A stretch of DNA of 39,060 nucleotides from Candidatus Poribacteria bacterium (GTDB lineage Bacteria > Poribacteria > WGA-4E > PCPOR2b), in contig JADFGN010000005.1 in assembly GCA_022567695.1 (NCBI GenBank), positions 1 through 39,060 of the forward strand, read 5' to 3'. The translations under genes and the position numbers were made by a program. Below the pieces are notes generated by a model, which saw nothing but the letters and a program-made list of their open reading frames with translations, had not been told where the DNA came from and ran no database searches. This document shows positions 15,938 to 24,108 of this stretch, in pieces; within the stretch, counting starts at the first letter, position 1, and each line of letters opens with the position of its first letter.

Positions 15938-16161
15938 TAAAAGCGAGCAGAAGGTTGGGCGTAAGCAGTGATGTTTGCGCCCAGCCATACGCTTGAGTAC
16001 CCAGATTCAGAATCCTACTGCAATTCGTTTCACATTGCGATTTTTCGAGTGCTCCAACCATTTCCCGCCCAGAGCAAACCTTTCGCCTATCCGTACCTTT
16101 GTTCCCCTTTCCACTCTTATCCCGCTCTCTATCGCCACTCGTCCATCCGTTCAGGTGGTCG

Positions 16162-16180
16162 CGCAAACTGACAGTTTGCG
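16162..16180. repeat. Perfect 19-base palindrome (CGCAAACTG-A-CAGTTTGCG)
   Basis: Nine-base arms around a single A. A related string (GTAACGCGCAAACT) occurs at about 15544-15557, next to the other CCCACCCGAAGGG copy, so the two stretches may derive from one palindromic element. Confidence 0.7.
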
Positions 16181-16229
16181 TTACAAGCGTAATCTACGGT
16201 TTGGGTGGGCGTAGCGCAATCTGTTAGAT

Positions 16230-16267
16230 GCGCGAGGTTCGCGAGGTTCTTCCTCCCACCCGAAGGG
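16230..16267. repeat. Second copy of a dispersed GCGCGAGG…CCCACCCGAAGGG repeat
   Basis: Shares its ends with 15436-15464 (GCGCGAGG at the left, CCCACCCGAAGGG at the right) with a longer middle. A looser match occurs on the minus strand near 18935-18962, within the first codons of the WD40 gene. Confidence 0.55.
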
Positions 16268-16374
16268 TCTGCCCTCCCATCCGAAGGATTGCGTTGTCCT
16301 TCATTCGTTTTCATCACCTGAACAGTTACCCTTATCCCACCCACTCTCATCGTTTGTTGAGCATGTCTTGCTTT

Positions 16375-19002
16375 CTATTTGCCCGACTTCTTTTTCCCAT
16401 CCGTTCCCCTTAAATTGGTCACAGCAGTTAGATACTCATCATAGGTGATTGCACCAATCAACAGATCTACTAGATAAGCCTTAATCTGTTGTTCTTCTTT
16501 GGATAACGTATCTGGATCTGTTTTCAACAGATTTGAGGCATAAAGTGCCTCTCTCGGATCGAGAATCACCCGAAAGACTGTATCTTCCATGTCAATCTGA
16601 CTGACGATAGGCATTGTTGCAGTCAGCTTATCATTTAAAAGATGAGATCGCGGTTCCTGAAAAGCATTCCAAGTTTTCCTGACGTAGCTTGCCACATGAA
16701 TGGGAACATATAGCGCAAGTTCGGAAAAGGTCACCGCTCGATCGCCGGAGGTATCAGCCGCTCCCTCTAACCCCTTGATTAGAAAGTGCATGAATGCGCT
16801 GATCTTCTCGCCTTGCCGCCCATAAGGTTGTTGGGTGGGTGCAACAGAAAATAGAACGGAAGTCCGTTCTGTATTTTGAAACCCTCGATAATACTTTGGT
16901 GGAAGTGTATGGGGAATCGGTTTTCCATCTTTATCAATATGCATCCCGGCAAAACCCACGTCAAGAATCATCAGCACCACTTTGGCAGGAATTTGCTGAA
17001 GCTGCCGCTCAAGTTCGTCGGCACTAATCGCTGTCCGACTCAGATATGTGAGATTCGCATTCTGAGGAAGAAGATATGAAGTTAATGATTTCCCGGTCTC
17101 TTCAAAAGCACCGTTTCCCACAAAGTGAAATAAGACGAGATCTTCGCGTCTCGCCCGAGTTGAAAGTTCCACTAAGGCTTCCATGATATTTTGATCCGTG
17201 GGCTTTTTCTCTGTTTCACTCGTCAGCTTGATAACCCGGTCCGGATGGTATTTGCCTCCGCTGTCGCTAACGAGGAACGCCTCTAGCGCGTTTGCATCTG
17301 GAATAGCGGTATCCTGGGTTTTTAGAAAGATGCCATTCGACTGTTTTTCAATCTCATACTTTCCGACAGCAACAATTAAAGCCCACTTAACTCCGCGCTC
17401 AAACACTATCTCTGGTTCAAGCGTACCCGCTGATGGGACAGGAGGCGGTGCTTTCTTTTTTACAGTCAACATTGTAATCTGCTCATTACCAACGAGATCG
17501 ACAGCGTAAAGCTCGACCTCGCGCTCGTCACCAGCAATTGAGACAGTTTGCTGAATCATAAATGTCTCTCCGCTGAGAGAAACGGGGATCAGATCACTTT
17601 CTTCCGGAGGCATCAGCAAAATGGCAACGGCATCGAATGTGACCTCCTCCAAACCGATATTGTCAGAAACAAGCAATTTGAGGTTAACCGACTTGACGTC
17701 ATTTTCGACAAAGACAACAATCTCATTCTCCGATGATGTGACTTCAGCGGCTGGGTCGATGAGTTCAAACCAAGGCGGAGTTAGATCATCAGCGGGTGGG
17801 GATATCCACAGAATAATTCTTCCATCCGATATTCCTAATGCCCATAAGTTTTCATTTCCACTTCCTATGCCAAGTTCTAATGCGCCAACTGAGTTTTTAT
17901 TTGTTGAGAAGAGGGTTAGGCTATCCTCAGTTTGCATGTCCCAGATTTTTACGGTTGAGTAGGCTTTGGAAAAAAAGTAGCGATCGTCGAGTGTGAATTT
18001 GACACTCTGAACATTACTCATATGTCCCTTGAAAGTTCTCATCAATTTTTCCGTAATTAGATTCCATAGCATGATTGTCCCATTGTTGGTGCCCGCAACG
18101 AGAAATCTGCCATTGTCACTTATGGAAATTGATTCGATTTTTTGATTCGGGACCGTAAAAGTGCGTAACAGTTCTCCCGTCTCAACATCCCAGATTTTGA
18201 TTGTACCGTCCCAAGAACTTGAAGCAATTTTTGTTCCATCAGGTGTAAAAGAAACAGAAGTCACATTACGTTTGTGCCCTTTTAAGGCAAGCCACTCTAT
18301 ACCGGATGTAACGTTCCACAGACGAACAGTGCGATCCCAAGACGCATAAGCTAGGATATGCGAATCGGGATGGAACTCAAGATCGTTAATCCACCCACTG
18401 CGTCCTCGGATAACATATTTCAATCGTCCGGTTTGGGCATTCCATAACCGAATTTCCCCATCATGTGACGCTGAAGCAATCGTCCGATTGTCCCAACTTA
18501 CGGCAATGGCAGTAATTAAATTATTGTGTTTGGCGAGCGTTCGCATTTTCTTAAACGTACCCGCATCCCACACTTTAATAGTGCCATCGCGTGCGCCTGA
18601 AACAAAATAAGCACCGCCGGGGCTGAATGCAATGGCACTCACTTTTTCGGCGTGTGCTTGAATTTCCTTTATATTATCGCTCGAAATGGCGGGGAACTGA
18701 GCAATGGCAACCTGTGCCTGTACGATGAAGCAGAGAACAAGTGAGCAAATGAGAAGGTGAGGAAATGGAGAAATGGAGCCGGGAAAATATTTCCCACGTA
18801 GCGTGTGGAAACGAGCTATGATATGTGAGAAGGGAAAAAAAGGAGGTGTCAGAAGAGATTGAAGATTTGCGGTGCTTCGACCATTGAAGATTGAAGATTT
18901 GCGGCGCTTCGACCATTGAAGATTAACCCCACGAACCCTTAGGGTGGTGGGAAGAACCCAGCGCATGAATTCGGGGGCTTGTTTTTCTTCTGTCACTTTC
19001 AT
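16375..19002 (-). CDS. WD40 propeller joined to a catalytically degenerate caspase-like domain
   Basis: Order: a ~80-residue odd N-terminus, one hydrophobic segment ('HLLICSLVLCFIVQAQVAIAQ', ~83-103), seven WD40 repeats (~112-410, e.g. 'DGTIKVWD', 'DGEIRLWN', 'DRTVRLWN', 'DGTIKIWD'), an Ig-like stretch, then a caspase (C14) p20-like domain from 'KWALIVAVGKYE' and a C-terminal helical tail. In active relatives the histidine lies in a 'GHG' motif and the cysteine in 'DACFSG'. Here these read 'FHFVGNGAFEE' (His to Asn) and 'LMILDVGFAGMH' (Cys to Gly), so peptidase activity is unlikely. ATGA overlap with the lpxI stop and GAGGA upstream support the start at 19002, though a 32-base tandem repeat lies in the first codons. 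Probably exported or membrane-anchored. Confidence 0.85.
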   Translation of the reverse strand: MKVTEEKQAPEFMRWVLPTTLRVRGVNLQWSKRRKSSIFNGRSTANLQSLLTPPFFPFSHIIARFHTLRGKYFPGSISPFPHLLICSLVLCFIVQAQVAIAQFPAISSDNIKEIQAHAEKVSAIAFSPGGAYFVSGARDGTIKVWDAGTFKKMRTLAKHNNLITAIAVSWDNRTIASASHDGEIRLWNAQTGRLKYVIRGRSGWINDLEFHPDSHILAYASWDRTVRLWNVTSGIEWLALKGHKRNVTSVSFTPDGTKIASSSWDGTIKIWDVETGELLRTFTVPNQKIESISISDNGRFLVAGTNNGTIMLWNLITEKLMRTFKGHMSNVQSVKFTLDDRYFFSKAYSTVKIWDMQTEDSLTLFSTNKNSVGALELGIGSGNENLWALGISDGRIILWISPPADDLTPPWFELIDPAAEVTSSENEIVVFVENDVKSVNLKLLVSDNIGLEEVTFDAVAILLMPPEESDLIPVSLSGETFMIQQTVSIAGDEREVELYAVDLVGNEQITMLTVKKKAPPPVPSAGTLEPEIVFERGVKWALIVAVGKYEIEKQSNGIFLKTQDTAIPDANALEAFLVSDSGGKYHPDRVIKLTSETEKKPTDQNIMEALVELSTRARREDLVLFHFVGNGAFEETGKSLTSYLLPQNANLTYLSRTAISADELERQLQQIPAKVVLMILDVGFAGMHIDKDGKPIPHTLPPKYYRGFQNTERTSVLFSVAPTQQPYGRQGEKISAFMHFLIKGLEGAADTSGDRAVTFSELALYVPIHVASYVRKTWNAFQEPRSHLLNDKLTATMPIVSQIDMEDTVFRVILDPREALYASNLLKTDPDTLSKEEQQIKAYLVDLLIGAITYDEYLTAVTNLRGTDGKKKSGK
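18859..18922. repeat. 32-base tandem repeat, two copies
   Basis: TTGAAGATTTGCGG(T/C)GC… occurs twice in a row with period 32 and one base difference, and starts a third time. The period is not a multiple of three, yet the WD40 frame stays open across it, giving the translated echo 'WSKRRKSSIFNGRS'. It looks like former non-coding DNA. Confidence 0.85.
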
Positions 19003-19802
19003 TCCTCAACAACAATGGAAATCCCCCATCGGTCTGCTTGTTTGCAGAGCGCGTTTTTGTCCAAAATAAGTGTTCGATTGGCTTCGACTGCTAAAACACT
19101 ACCGCGAACTTTGTGCAGCACTTGTAGAGTTTCGGGCCCGACGGTTGGCATATCAATTCGGAAATCGTGATCGGTAGCTGCTGCCTTTGCAACAACGATG
19201 CCTTTGCCACCGAGTTTCCCCCCTCGCTGTATGGTTTCATCCGTTCCCTCGACGGCTTCAATGGCAACAGGGATTCGATTTTTGACAACTACGGTTTGTC
19301 CAATATCTAAATCCGCAATTTGGCGGGCGAGTGCGATTCCATATTTCAGATCTTCCCATTGAGATTGAGTTGGTTGCTTTTTGGTCAACACACCCGGTTG
19401 CGATAATAGGTTAGGTAAAAAACGATGTTGTTCAATAACCGAAAGCCCTTTTGATTCAAAGTAATCCATGACCGCTACAAGAATTGCCCGTTCTCCTCTA
19501 TTACGATTTACTGCCAAGATTTTGAGAGCAGTTGCATCCCATCGAAGCGGCCGGAAAAGAACATCCTTTTGGATTTTTCCGATCAGCACAATTTCCCGCA
19601 CCCCTAATCCGAGAAAGGTCCGTGTCACCTTTCGGATCTGTCCAATACCCATGGAATAAATTTCCGATGTGAGGTTGTCGAAATGCTGGGAAGGATTTTG
19701 CGTAATCTGAATGATGATCGGTTGTCGCCCATGCTCAAGGGCAACCCGAGCCAATAAGACAGGTAGTTCTCCTGTACCGGCGATTATCCCGAGTTTTTCC
19801 AC
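18999..19802 (-). CDS. lpxI: UDP-2,3-diacylglucosamine pyrophosphatase LpxI
   Basis: Cleaves UDP-2,3-diacylglucosamine to lipid X plus UMP, the fourth lipid A step; LpxI is the alternative to LpxH in many bacteria. Family features: 'GIIAGTGELPVLLARVA' at the N-terminus, 'GKIQKDVLFRPLRWDATAL', 'AVEGTDETIQRGGKLGGKG' and 'DMPTVGPETLQVLH'. The track start at 19871 overlaps lpxA by 65 bases. GTG at 19802 is better: a GGAG site lies 7 bases before it, it sits just after the lpxA stop and it gives 267 residues, the normal length. Follows lpxA, as expected. Confidence 0.95.
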   Translation of the reverse strand: MEKLGIIAGTGELPVLLARVALEHGRQPIIIQITQNPSQHFDNLTSEIYSMGIGQIRKVTRTFLGLGVREIVLIGKIQKDVLFRPLRWDATALKILAVNRNRGERAILVAVMDYFESKGLSVIEQHRFLPNLLSQPGVLTKKQPTQSQWEDLKYGIALARQIADLDIGQTVVVKNRIPVAIEAVEGTDETIQRGGKLGGKGIVVAKAAATDHDFRIDMPTVGPETLQVLHKVRGSVLAVEANRTLILDKNALCKQADRWGISIVVEE

Positions 19803-19806
19803 TCCT

Positions 19807-20631
19807 TCACTCCGTAGAATTGGCTGACCATCCCCCCAGCCTAAACCCGATACCTCGTTTGGAGTTTTCAATAAAATTCAGGAGGTATTCCACGTCTTCG
19901 TTCGGTTTCACTTCAAGCCTCACCCGATCGATAGCGTCCTTGAGAGGGAGTTTAGAACGGAATAGGATGCGGTAAGTTTTCCTGAGAAGTTGAATCGTTT
20001 CAGGAGAAAGTGAGGACAAGGGGTTGATTTGTGAGGTACGAAGCCCAATGATGTTCAAGCTCCGAACACGAGCGGGATGCCCCTCAGAAAGCACAAATGG
20101 CGGGATATCTTGAACAATTTTGGAGCACGCTCCTGCCAATGCCATTTTACCTATGCGGACAAATTGATGTACCGCTGCATGGGCACCAAGCCGCGTATCA
20201 TCTTCGATAACAACGTGCCCAGCAAGCGTCGCAAAATTTGCCATAATCGTCCGACTTCCGACAACGGTATCGTGGGCAATGTTCACCCAATTCATTAACA
20301 AATTCTCATCACCGACGACTGTAGCAGCGTCTTCGGTTGTCGCTCTGGAAATCGATACATATTCGCGTAACACATTTCGGTTGCCAATTCGGGCATAGCT
20401 ACGCCAGCCGCCGTACTTGCGATCTTTTGACGGATTTCCAAGTGTACACCCGAAAAAGATCTGGCACTCCTCACCAATGATTGTCCAGCGATCGATTTGG
20501 ACATGCGGTCCGATTACCGTTCCTCGACCAATCTGCACGTCATCTCCGATAATCGAAAACGGCCCCACCTCGACATCTTCTCCCAATTCTGCTTTTGGGG
20601 AAACAATTGCCGTCGGGTGAATCTTTCTCAT
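19807..20631 (-). CDS. lpxA: UDP-N-acetylglucosamine O-acyltransferase
   Basis: First step of lipid A synthesis: transfers a 3-hydroxyacyl chain from ACP to UDP-GlcNAc. 274 residues with hexapeptide repeats forming the left-handed beta helix ('IGDDVQIGRGTVIGPHVQID'), the catalytic histidine in 'NIAHDTVVGS', 'AAVHQFVRIGKMALAGACS' and the C-terminal helical acetyltransferase domain ('INPLSSLSPETIQLLRKTYR'). GGAGAAG precedes the ATG. It lies directly after lpxC-fabZ and before lpxI, a compact lipid A operon. The usual 'NRVGLRR' block reads 'NIIGLRT', as expected for LpxA. Confidence 0.95.
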   Translation of the reverse strand: MRKIHPTAIVSPKAELGEDVEVGPFSIIGDDVQIGRGTVIGPHVQIDRWTIIGEECQIFFGCTLGNPSKDRKYGGWRSYARIGNRNVLREYVSISRATTEDAATVVGDENLLMNWVNIAHDTVVGSRTIMANFATLAGHVVIEDDTRLGAHAAVHQFVRIGKMALAGACSKIVQDIPPFVLSEGHPARVRSLNIIGLRTSQINPLSSLSPETIQLLRKTYRILFRSKLPLKDAIDRVRLEVKPNEDVEYLLNFIENSKRGIGFRLGGWSANSTE

Positions 20632-20692
20632 CTAACTTCTCCATTCACAAATGAGCGACGCGTATAATTTTACGCCTTCATTAGTCCATTTC

Positions 20693-22000
20693 CTATTCCG
20701 TCGGCGTCTGACCAAGAACAATTGTCAACACCCCTTCAGCGGCGAGTTCATCCCCAACATACGCTTTCCCCTCGATCCGCGCCAATCTCTTGCGACGTTG
20801 TAAAATTTTGGCTTCTAATCTGAGTTGGTCTCCCGGTATAACTGTACGTCGAAATCTGGCTTCTTCGATTTTTGCAAAATATCCGACTTGCCCTTCGGCA
20901 CCGAGTTCCCGTAGCAGTAGCCACGCTCCGAGCTGTGCCAATGCTTCTATTTGTAGAACGCCAGGCATGACAGGTTGTCCCGGGAAATGCCCTTGAAAAA
21001 ACTGTTCATTGTATGTGAGATTCTTAATGCCGACAGCGCGTTTTCCATTTTCATATTCGACCACCCGATCGAGCATGCACATTGGATAGCGGTGAGGTAG
21101 AACACGATAGATATCTAGAACTTCGACGGGTTCGGTTTGTCTATGTCGAGTTAATCCTTTTTCGGCCAGTGCTCGCACAAGTTGCGCATGCAAATCATGC
21201 CCAGACCGTATTGCGATGACGTGGGCTTTTGGAAGCCATCTGCCTAAATGAAGGTCTCCGATTAAGTCCAAAATTTTATGGCGAACAAACTCATTTTCAA
21301 ATCGTAAAGTATCACTTGCCTGTCCGTCATCGTCGATGACTACGACGTTATCGTAGTTCGCCCCTTTGCCGATTCCCCGCTCTCGCAGCATTTCAATCTC
21401 ATTGTTGAAACAGAAACTACGGGCTGGAGCAATTTCATTTGCGTAAGTCTCCGGATCGATCGCAAAAGTCGCCACTTGTGGTGGAAGTTGTGGGTGATCG
21501 TAGGTAAAAGATACTTGAAACGAATCTGAAGGGAGTAGAATGAGCTGTTTATTCGCTTCATAAACAGCGAATGGATGCTCGAATTCAATGAAATGACGCG
21601 GGGCATCTTGCGGAACAACCTCTGCCTCCTTAATCAGATTGACATAAGGCAAGGCGCTTCCATCTACCGCCGGGGGTTCAGAAGCATTGAGGTCGATTTT
21701 CGCGTTATCAACTCCAATGCCTGCCAATGCCGATAGAATGTGTTCAATACTACTGACCATTGCATCCCCACTACGCAAGGAGGTACAACGCGGAATCTCT
21801 GCTGCATAGTTCTCCGGACAGACCTCTACCCCAGGAACACCTGGGAGGTCTGTTCGATAAAAAACAATACCGTGGTCCGGCGGTGCAGGTTTGAGTGTTA
21901 GCGATACTGAATCGCCGAGCATCAATCCCTTCCCGGAGATCGTCACTTCATTCTGAATTGTCTGTTGCTGCTCCAAATCAACCCCCTTTGAATTAATCAT
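20693..22000 (-). CDS. lpxC-fabZ: Bifunctional UDP-3-O-acyl-GlcNAc deacetylase / 3-hydroxyacyl-ACP dehydratase fusion
   Basis: Residues ~12-285 are LpxC: zinc ligands lie in 'SSIEHILSALAG' (His) and 'VRHKILDLIGDLHLG' (His, Asp), and the catalytic histidine in 'RSGHDLHAQLV'. Residues ~295-435 are FabZ: 'LPHRYPMCMLDRVVEY', then catalytic His in 'QGHFPGQPVMPGVLQIEALAQ' with the Glu. LpxC commits to lipid A; FabZ dehydrates hydroxyacyl-ACP for chain growth, so the fusion joins two enzymes that draw on the same hydroxyacyl-ACP pool. Such fusions are known in Bacteroidetes and some other phyla. Followed by lpxA and lpxI. Confidence 0.96.
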   Translation of the reverse strand: MINSKGVDLEQQQTIQNEVTISGKGLMLGDSVSLTLKPAPPDHGIVFYRTDLPGVPGVEVCPENYAAEIPRCTSLRSGDAMVSSIEHILSALAGIGVDNAKIDLNASEPPAVDGSALPYVNLIKEAEVVPQDAPRHFIEFEHPFAVYEANKQLILLPSDSFQVSFTYDHPQLPPQVATFAIDPETYANEIAPARSFCFNNEIEMLRERGIGKGANYDNVVVIDDDGQASDTLRFENEFVRHKILDLIGDLHLGRWLPKAHVIAIRSGHDLHAQLVRALAEKGLTRHRQTEPVEVLDIYRVLPHRYPMCMLDRVVEYENGKRAVGIKNLTYNEQFFQGHFPGQPVMPGVLQIEALAQLGAWLLLRELGAEGQVGYFAKIEEARFRRTVIPGDQLRLEAKILQRRKRLARIEGKAYVGDELAAEGVLTIVLGQTPTE

Positions 22001-22079
22001 GATAGTAGCCCTTAAACGCTTTTTATTGTGGATGACCCATCTTCATTGCACGCCTCAATTAAAAAGACGTTTACACGAG

Positions 22080-23141
22080 TCAGTTCACATGCCGAGATTT
22101 CGCTCCGTTCAATTTGCGAATCATTCTTTGATGTTCGGTTAATGTTCTCGAAAAATGGTGTCTCCCATCACCAATAGCAACAAAAAAGAGGTCAGACGTT
22201 TCCGCCGGGCGAAGAGCTGCCAAGATCGAAGCGAGACCCGGATTGCAAATTGGTCCGGGAGGAATACCTCTATGAAGATAAGTATTATAAGGAGAATCGA
22301 TCTTGAGGTCTGCTGTTGTTAACCGACGATGTGAATCGCCTAGTACATAAATAACAGTGGGATCGGCTTCAAGCCTCCAACCCCGTTGCAACCGATTATG
22401 ATAAACGGCTGAGATGAACGAACGCTCATCGTCAGCTTTTGCTTCCTTTTCAATAATCGAAGCAAGCGTAAGAATTTCGTGAGTCGAAAATCCGAGGGAT
22501 TCTGCTTCTTCATTCAATGCATGCGTCCATCGCCGATCGAATTCATCAAGCATCATCCCGATGACTTTGTCCGCAGGAGTTCCATCAGCAAATCGATACG
22601 TGTTTGGAAAGAGATAGCCTTCCAAAGTATTTCCCGAAATATTGTACATCTCACGCCAGCGGACATCGCGGGCAACACGGTCAAACGCCTCGGCTTCTCC
22701 TAAACCTTCATCTTCCCACAGCTGCCCAATCTGAACGAGCGTAAAACCTTCAGGGACAACGAAACGCCGAAGAACAACACTCCCCGAGCGGAGATAATCA
22801 ATAATCTCTACGAGACTCATCGCCTGACTCAACTGGTAAGTTCCTGCCTTCAATTCTCGGCTTGCGCCGGTGAGACGAACTACCAATTGAAAGATGAATG
22901 GGCTGCGAATCAGCTTTTCACGACGAAGTTGTGTTGCAATCGACTTTGCAGTTGTGCCCGATGCAATTTCAAAGTATGTCGGTTTAGCCGTTGGACGAAT
23001 CGGGGTGAAGTAAGACATCGCTATAAAAATGGCAATGATGCTACAGATTGCGATACTAAAGAAAGCGTAATACCGAATGCGTGAAATGTAAAATATGATG
23101 TGTGATGTGTATCTCGTAAAACGACCTTTCCAGCCTTCCAT
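22080..23141 (-). CDS. mltG: Endolytic murein transglycosylase MltG
   Basis: Cuts nascent peptidoglycan at the inner membrane. 353 residues: one N-terminal membrane helix (~25-45), a LysM-like stretch ('GTTAKSIATQLRREKLIRSP'), and the YceG domain with the catalytic glutamate in 'LASIIEKEAKADDERS', 'RLEADPTVIYVLG', 'DSPYNTYLHRGIPPGPICNPG' and 'HHFSRTLTEHQR'. GGAGAAGGG precedes the ATG. It follows ruvX with a 14-base gap, a very common pairing. Confidence 0.95.
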   Translation of the reverse strand: MEGWKGRFTRYTSHIIFYISRIRYYAFFSIAICSIIAIFIAMSYFTPIRPTAKPTYFEIASGTTAKSIATQLRREKLIRSPFIFQLVVRLTGASRELKAGTYQLSQAMSLVEIIDYLRSGSVVLRRFVVPEGFTLVQIGQLWEDEGLGEAEAFDRVARDVRWREMYNISGNTLEGYLFPNTYRFADGTPADKVIGMMLDEFDRRWTHALNEEAESLGFSTHEILTLASIIEKEAKADDERSFISAVYHNRLQRGWRLEADPTVIYVLGDSHRRLTTADLKIDSPYNTYLHRGIPPGPICNPGLASILAALRPAETSDLFFVAIGDGRHHFSRTLTEHQRMIRKLNGAKSRHVN

Positions 23142-23155
23142 CCCTTCTCCTTCGC

Positions 23156-23572
23156 CTATTCGCGGAATTGGCTTAGATACTCATCAAGTATGAGGACTGC
23201 GGCAACTTGATCAATCACTTTTTTTCGCTTCTTACCCCGTTTATTGATATTGCGCAAAATCTGCGCCGCCTCGACAGTCGTTAGGCGTTCGTCCCAGAAA
23301 CAAATGGGAACATCGGCAACCCGTTTCAGGCGATTGGCAAATTTTTGAACCTTTTGTGCCTGAATCCCGACCTCTCCATTAAGCCTGAGCGGTAATCCAA
23401 TGACGATTCGCTCGACTCCGTGTGTATCAATGAGATTGCGCAAAGCGTCCAAATCTTTCTTTCGATTTTTTCGGGTAATTGTGCAGAGCGGATGCGCGCC
23501 AAATCCGAGTTCGTCGCTAATGGCAACGCCAATCCGCACATCGCCGATGTCTAATCCGAGAATAATTGACAT
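23156..23572 (-). CDS. ruvX: Putative pre-16S rRNA nuclease (RuvX/YqgF)
   Basis: RNase H-fold nuclease implicated in 16S rRNA end processing. Seen: 'ILGLDIGDVRIGVAISDELG' with the first acidic residue, 'GVERIVIGLPLRLNGEVG', 'DERLTTVEAAQILRN' and 'DQVAAVLILDEYL' with the last aspartate. The track start (23620) is a TTG; ATG at 23572 gives 138 residues and the normal N-terminus. Lies directly upstream of mltG and after a retropepsin-like gene. Confidence 0.93.
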   Translation of the reverse strand: MSIILGLDIGDVRIGVAISDELGFGAHPLCTITRKNRKKDLDALRNLIDTHGVERIVIGLPLRLNGEVGIQAQKVQKFANRLKRVADVPICFWDERLTTVEAAQILRNINKRGKKRKKVIDQVAAVLILDEYLSQFRE

Positions 23573-23620
23573 GATATATGGAACGTAATCCGTCGATAAG
23601 AGTTCAAGATTTATTACCAA

Positions 23621-24034
23621 TCAAAGCTGTTCTTCAATCCAATCATCGCCATGAGCGGGATTGTAGATGAGTCCACGCTTGACGTCAATGCACAAATCCA
23701 GATGTTCGATAACTAAATGTCCGATGAGTACGGGCGCGTAATCTGGCAAGTCAGTGACCGTCATATAATCTGAGCGTCCTAAAAGCGTAAATTGTACTGG
23801 TGAATAAACTGTCCGTTCGATGATTTCATTTGCCGTTTGAGATTTTGCTTTATCAATGGGATCGAGACCCAACTGATCGATAATAGACTGAGGCAACGAC
23901 AAACGTGTGGCTCCAGTGTCAACCAATGCATCCTCGACGGTTATCTGCCGAATTTCTGAAGGCTTAATTACATTCATCTCTGCCCTAACAAGATCTTTTT
24001 GGTTGACTAACTTGATTTCCGCTGTGTATCTCAT
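23621..24034 (-). CDS. Retropepsin-like aspartic protease family protein
   Basis: 137 residues with a single aspartic protease signature 'EDALVDTGATRLSLPQSI' and the flap/second strand region 'YAPVLIGHLVIEHLDLCID'. Such single-domain proteins would act as dimers like retroviral proteases. The track start (24067) is TTG; ATG at 24034 has AAGGAG 9 bases upstream. No signal peptide or membrane helix is visible. Substrate unknown; several small bacterial proteins of this type occur with no assigned role. Confidence 0.85.
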   Translation of the reverse strand: MRYTAEIKLVNQKDLVRAEMNVIKPSEIRQITVEDALVDTGATRLSLPQSIIDQLGLDPIDKAKSQTANEIIERTVYSPVQFTLLGRSDYMTVTDLPDYAPVLIGHLVIEHLDLCIDVKRGLIYNPAHGDDWIEEQL

Positions 24035-24108
24035 TGTATTTTTCTCCTTGGCATTAACTGATTTCAATTAAATCAACTCCTTCCTCATTCAATACTCAAC
24101 TGCACCTA

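Larger units (their letters stand above)
15938..16374. other. 437-base intergenic region with hairpins and repeats
   Basis: Lies between the selenoprotein stop and the convergent WD40 gene. It holds a 9-bp stem (GGTTGGGCG/CGCCCAGCC, 15953-15986) that could end transcription though no T-run follows, a perfect palindrome at 16162-16180, and a second copy of the CCCACCCGAAGGG repeat (16230-16267). The track ORFs here look like chance frames. Confidence 0.5.

Noticed and set aside
15704-15988. 94-residue minus-strand ORF over the selenoprotein
   Set aside because: No ribosome site or recognisable motif, and it mirrors the plus-strand frame that matches the SelW family.
18859-18922. Possible CRISPR array
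   Set aside because: Only two adjacent copies with period 32 and no spacers; it is a simple tandem duplication.
16375-19002. Active caspase/metacaspase effector
   Set aside because: Both catalytic positions are substituted (His to Asn, Cys to Gly), so an active peptidase is not supported.
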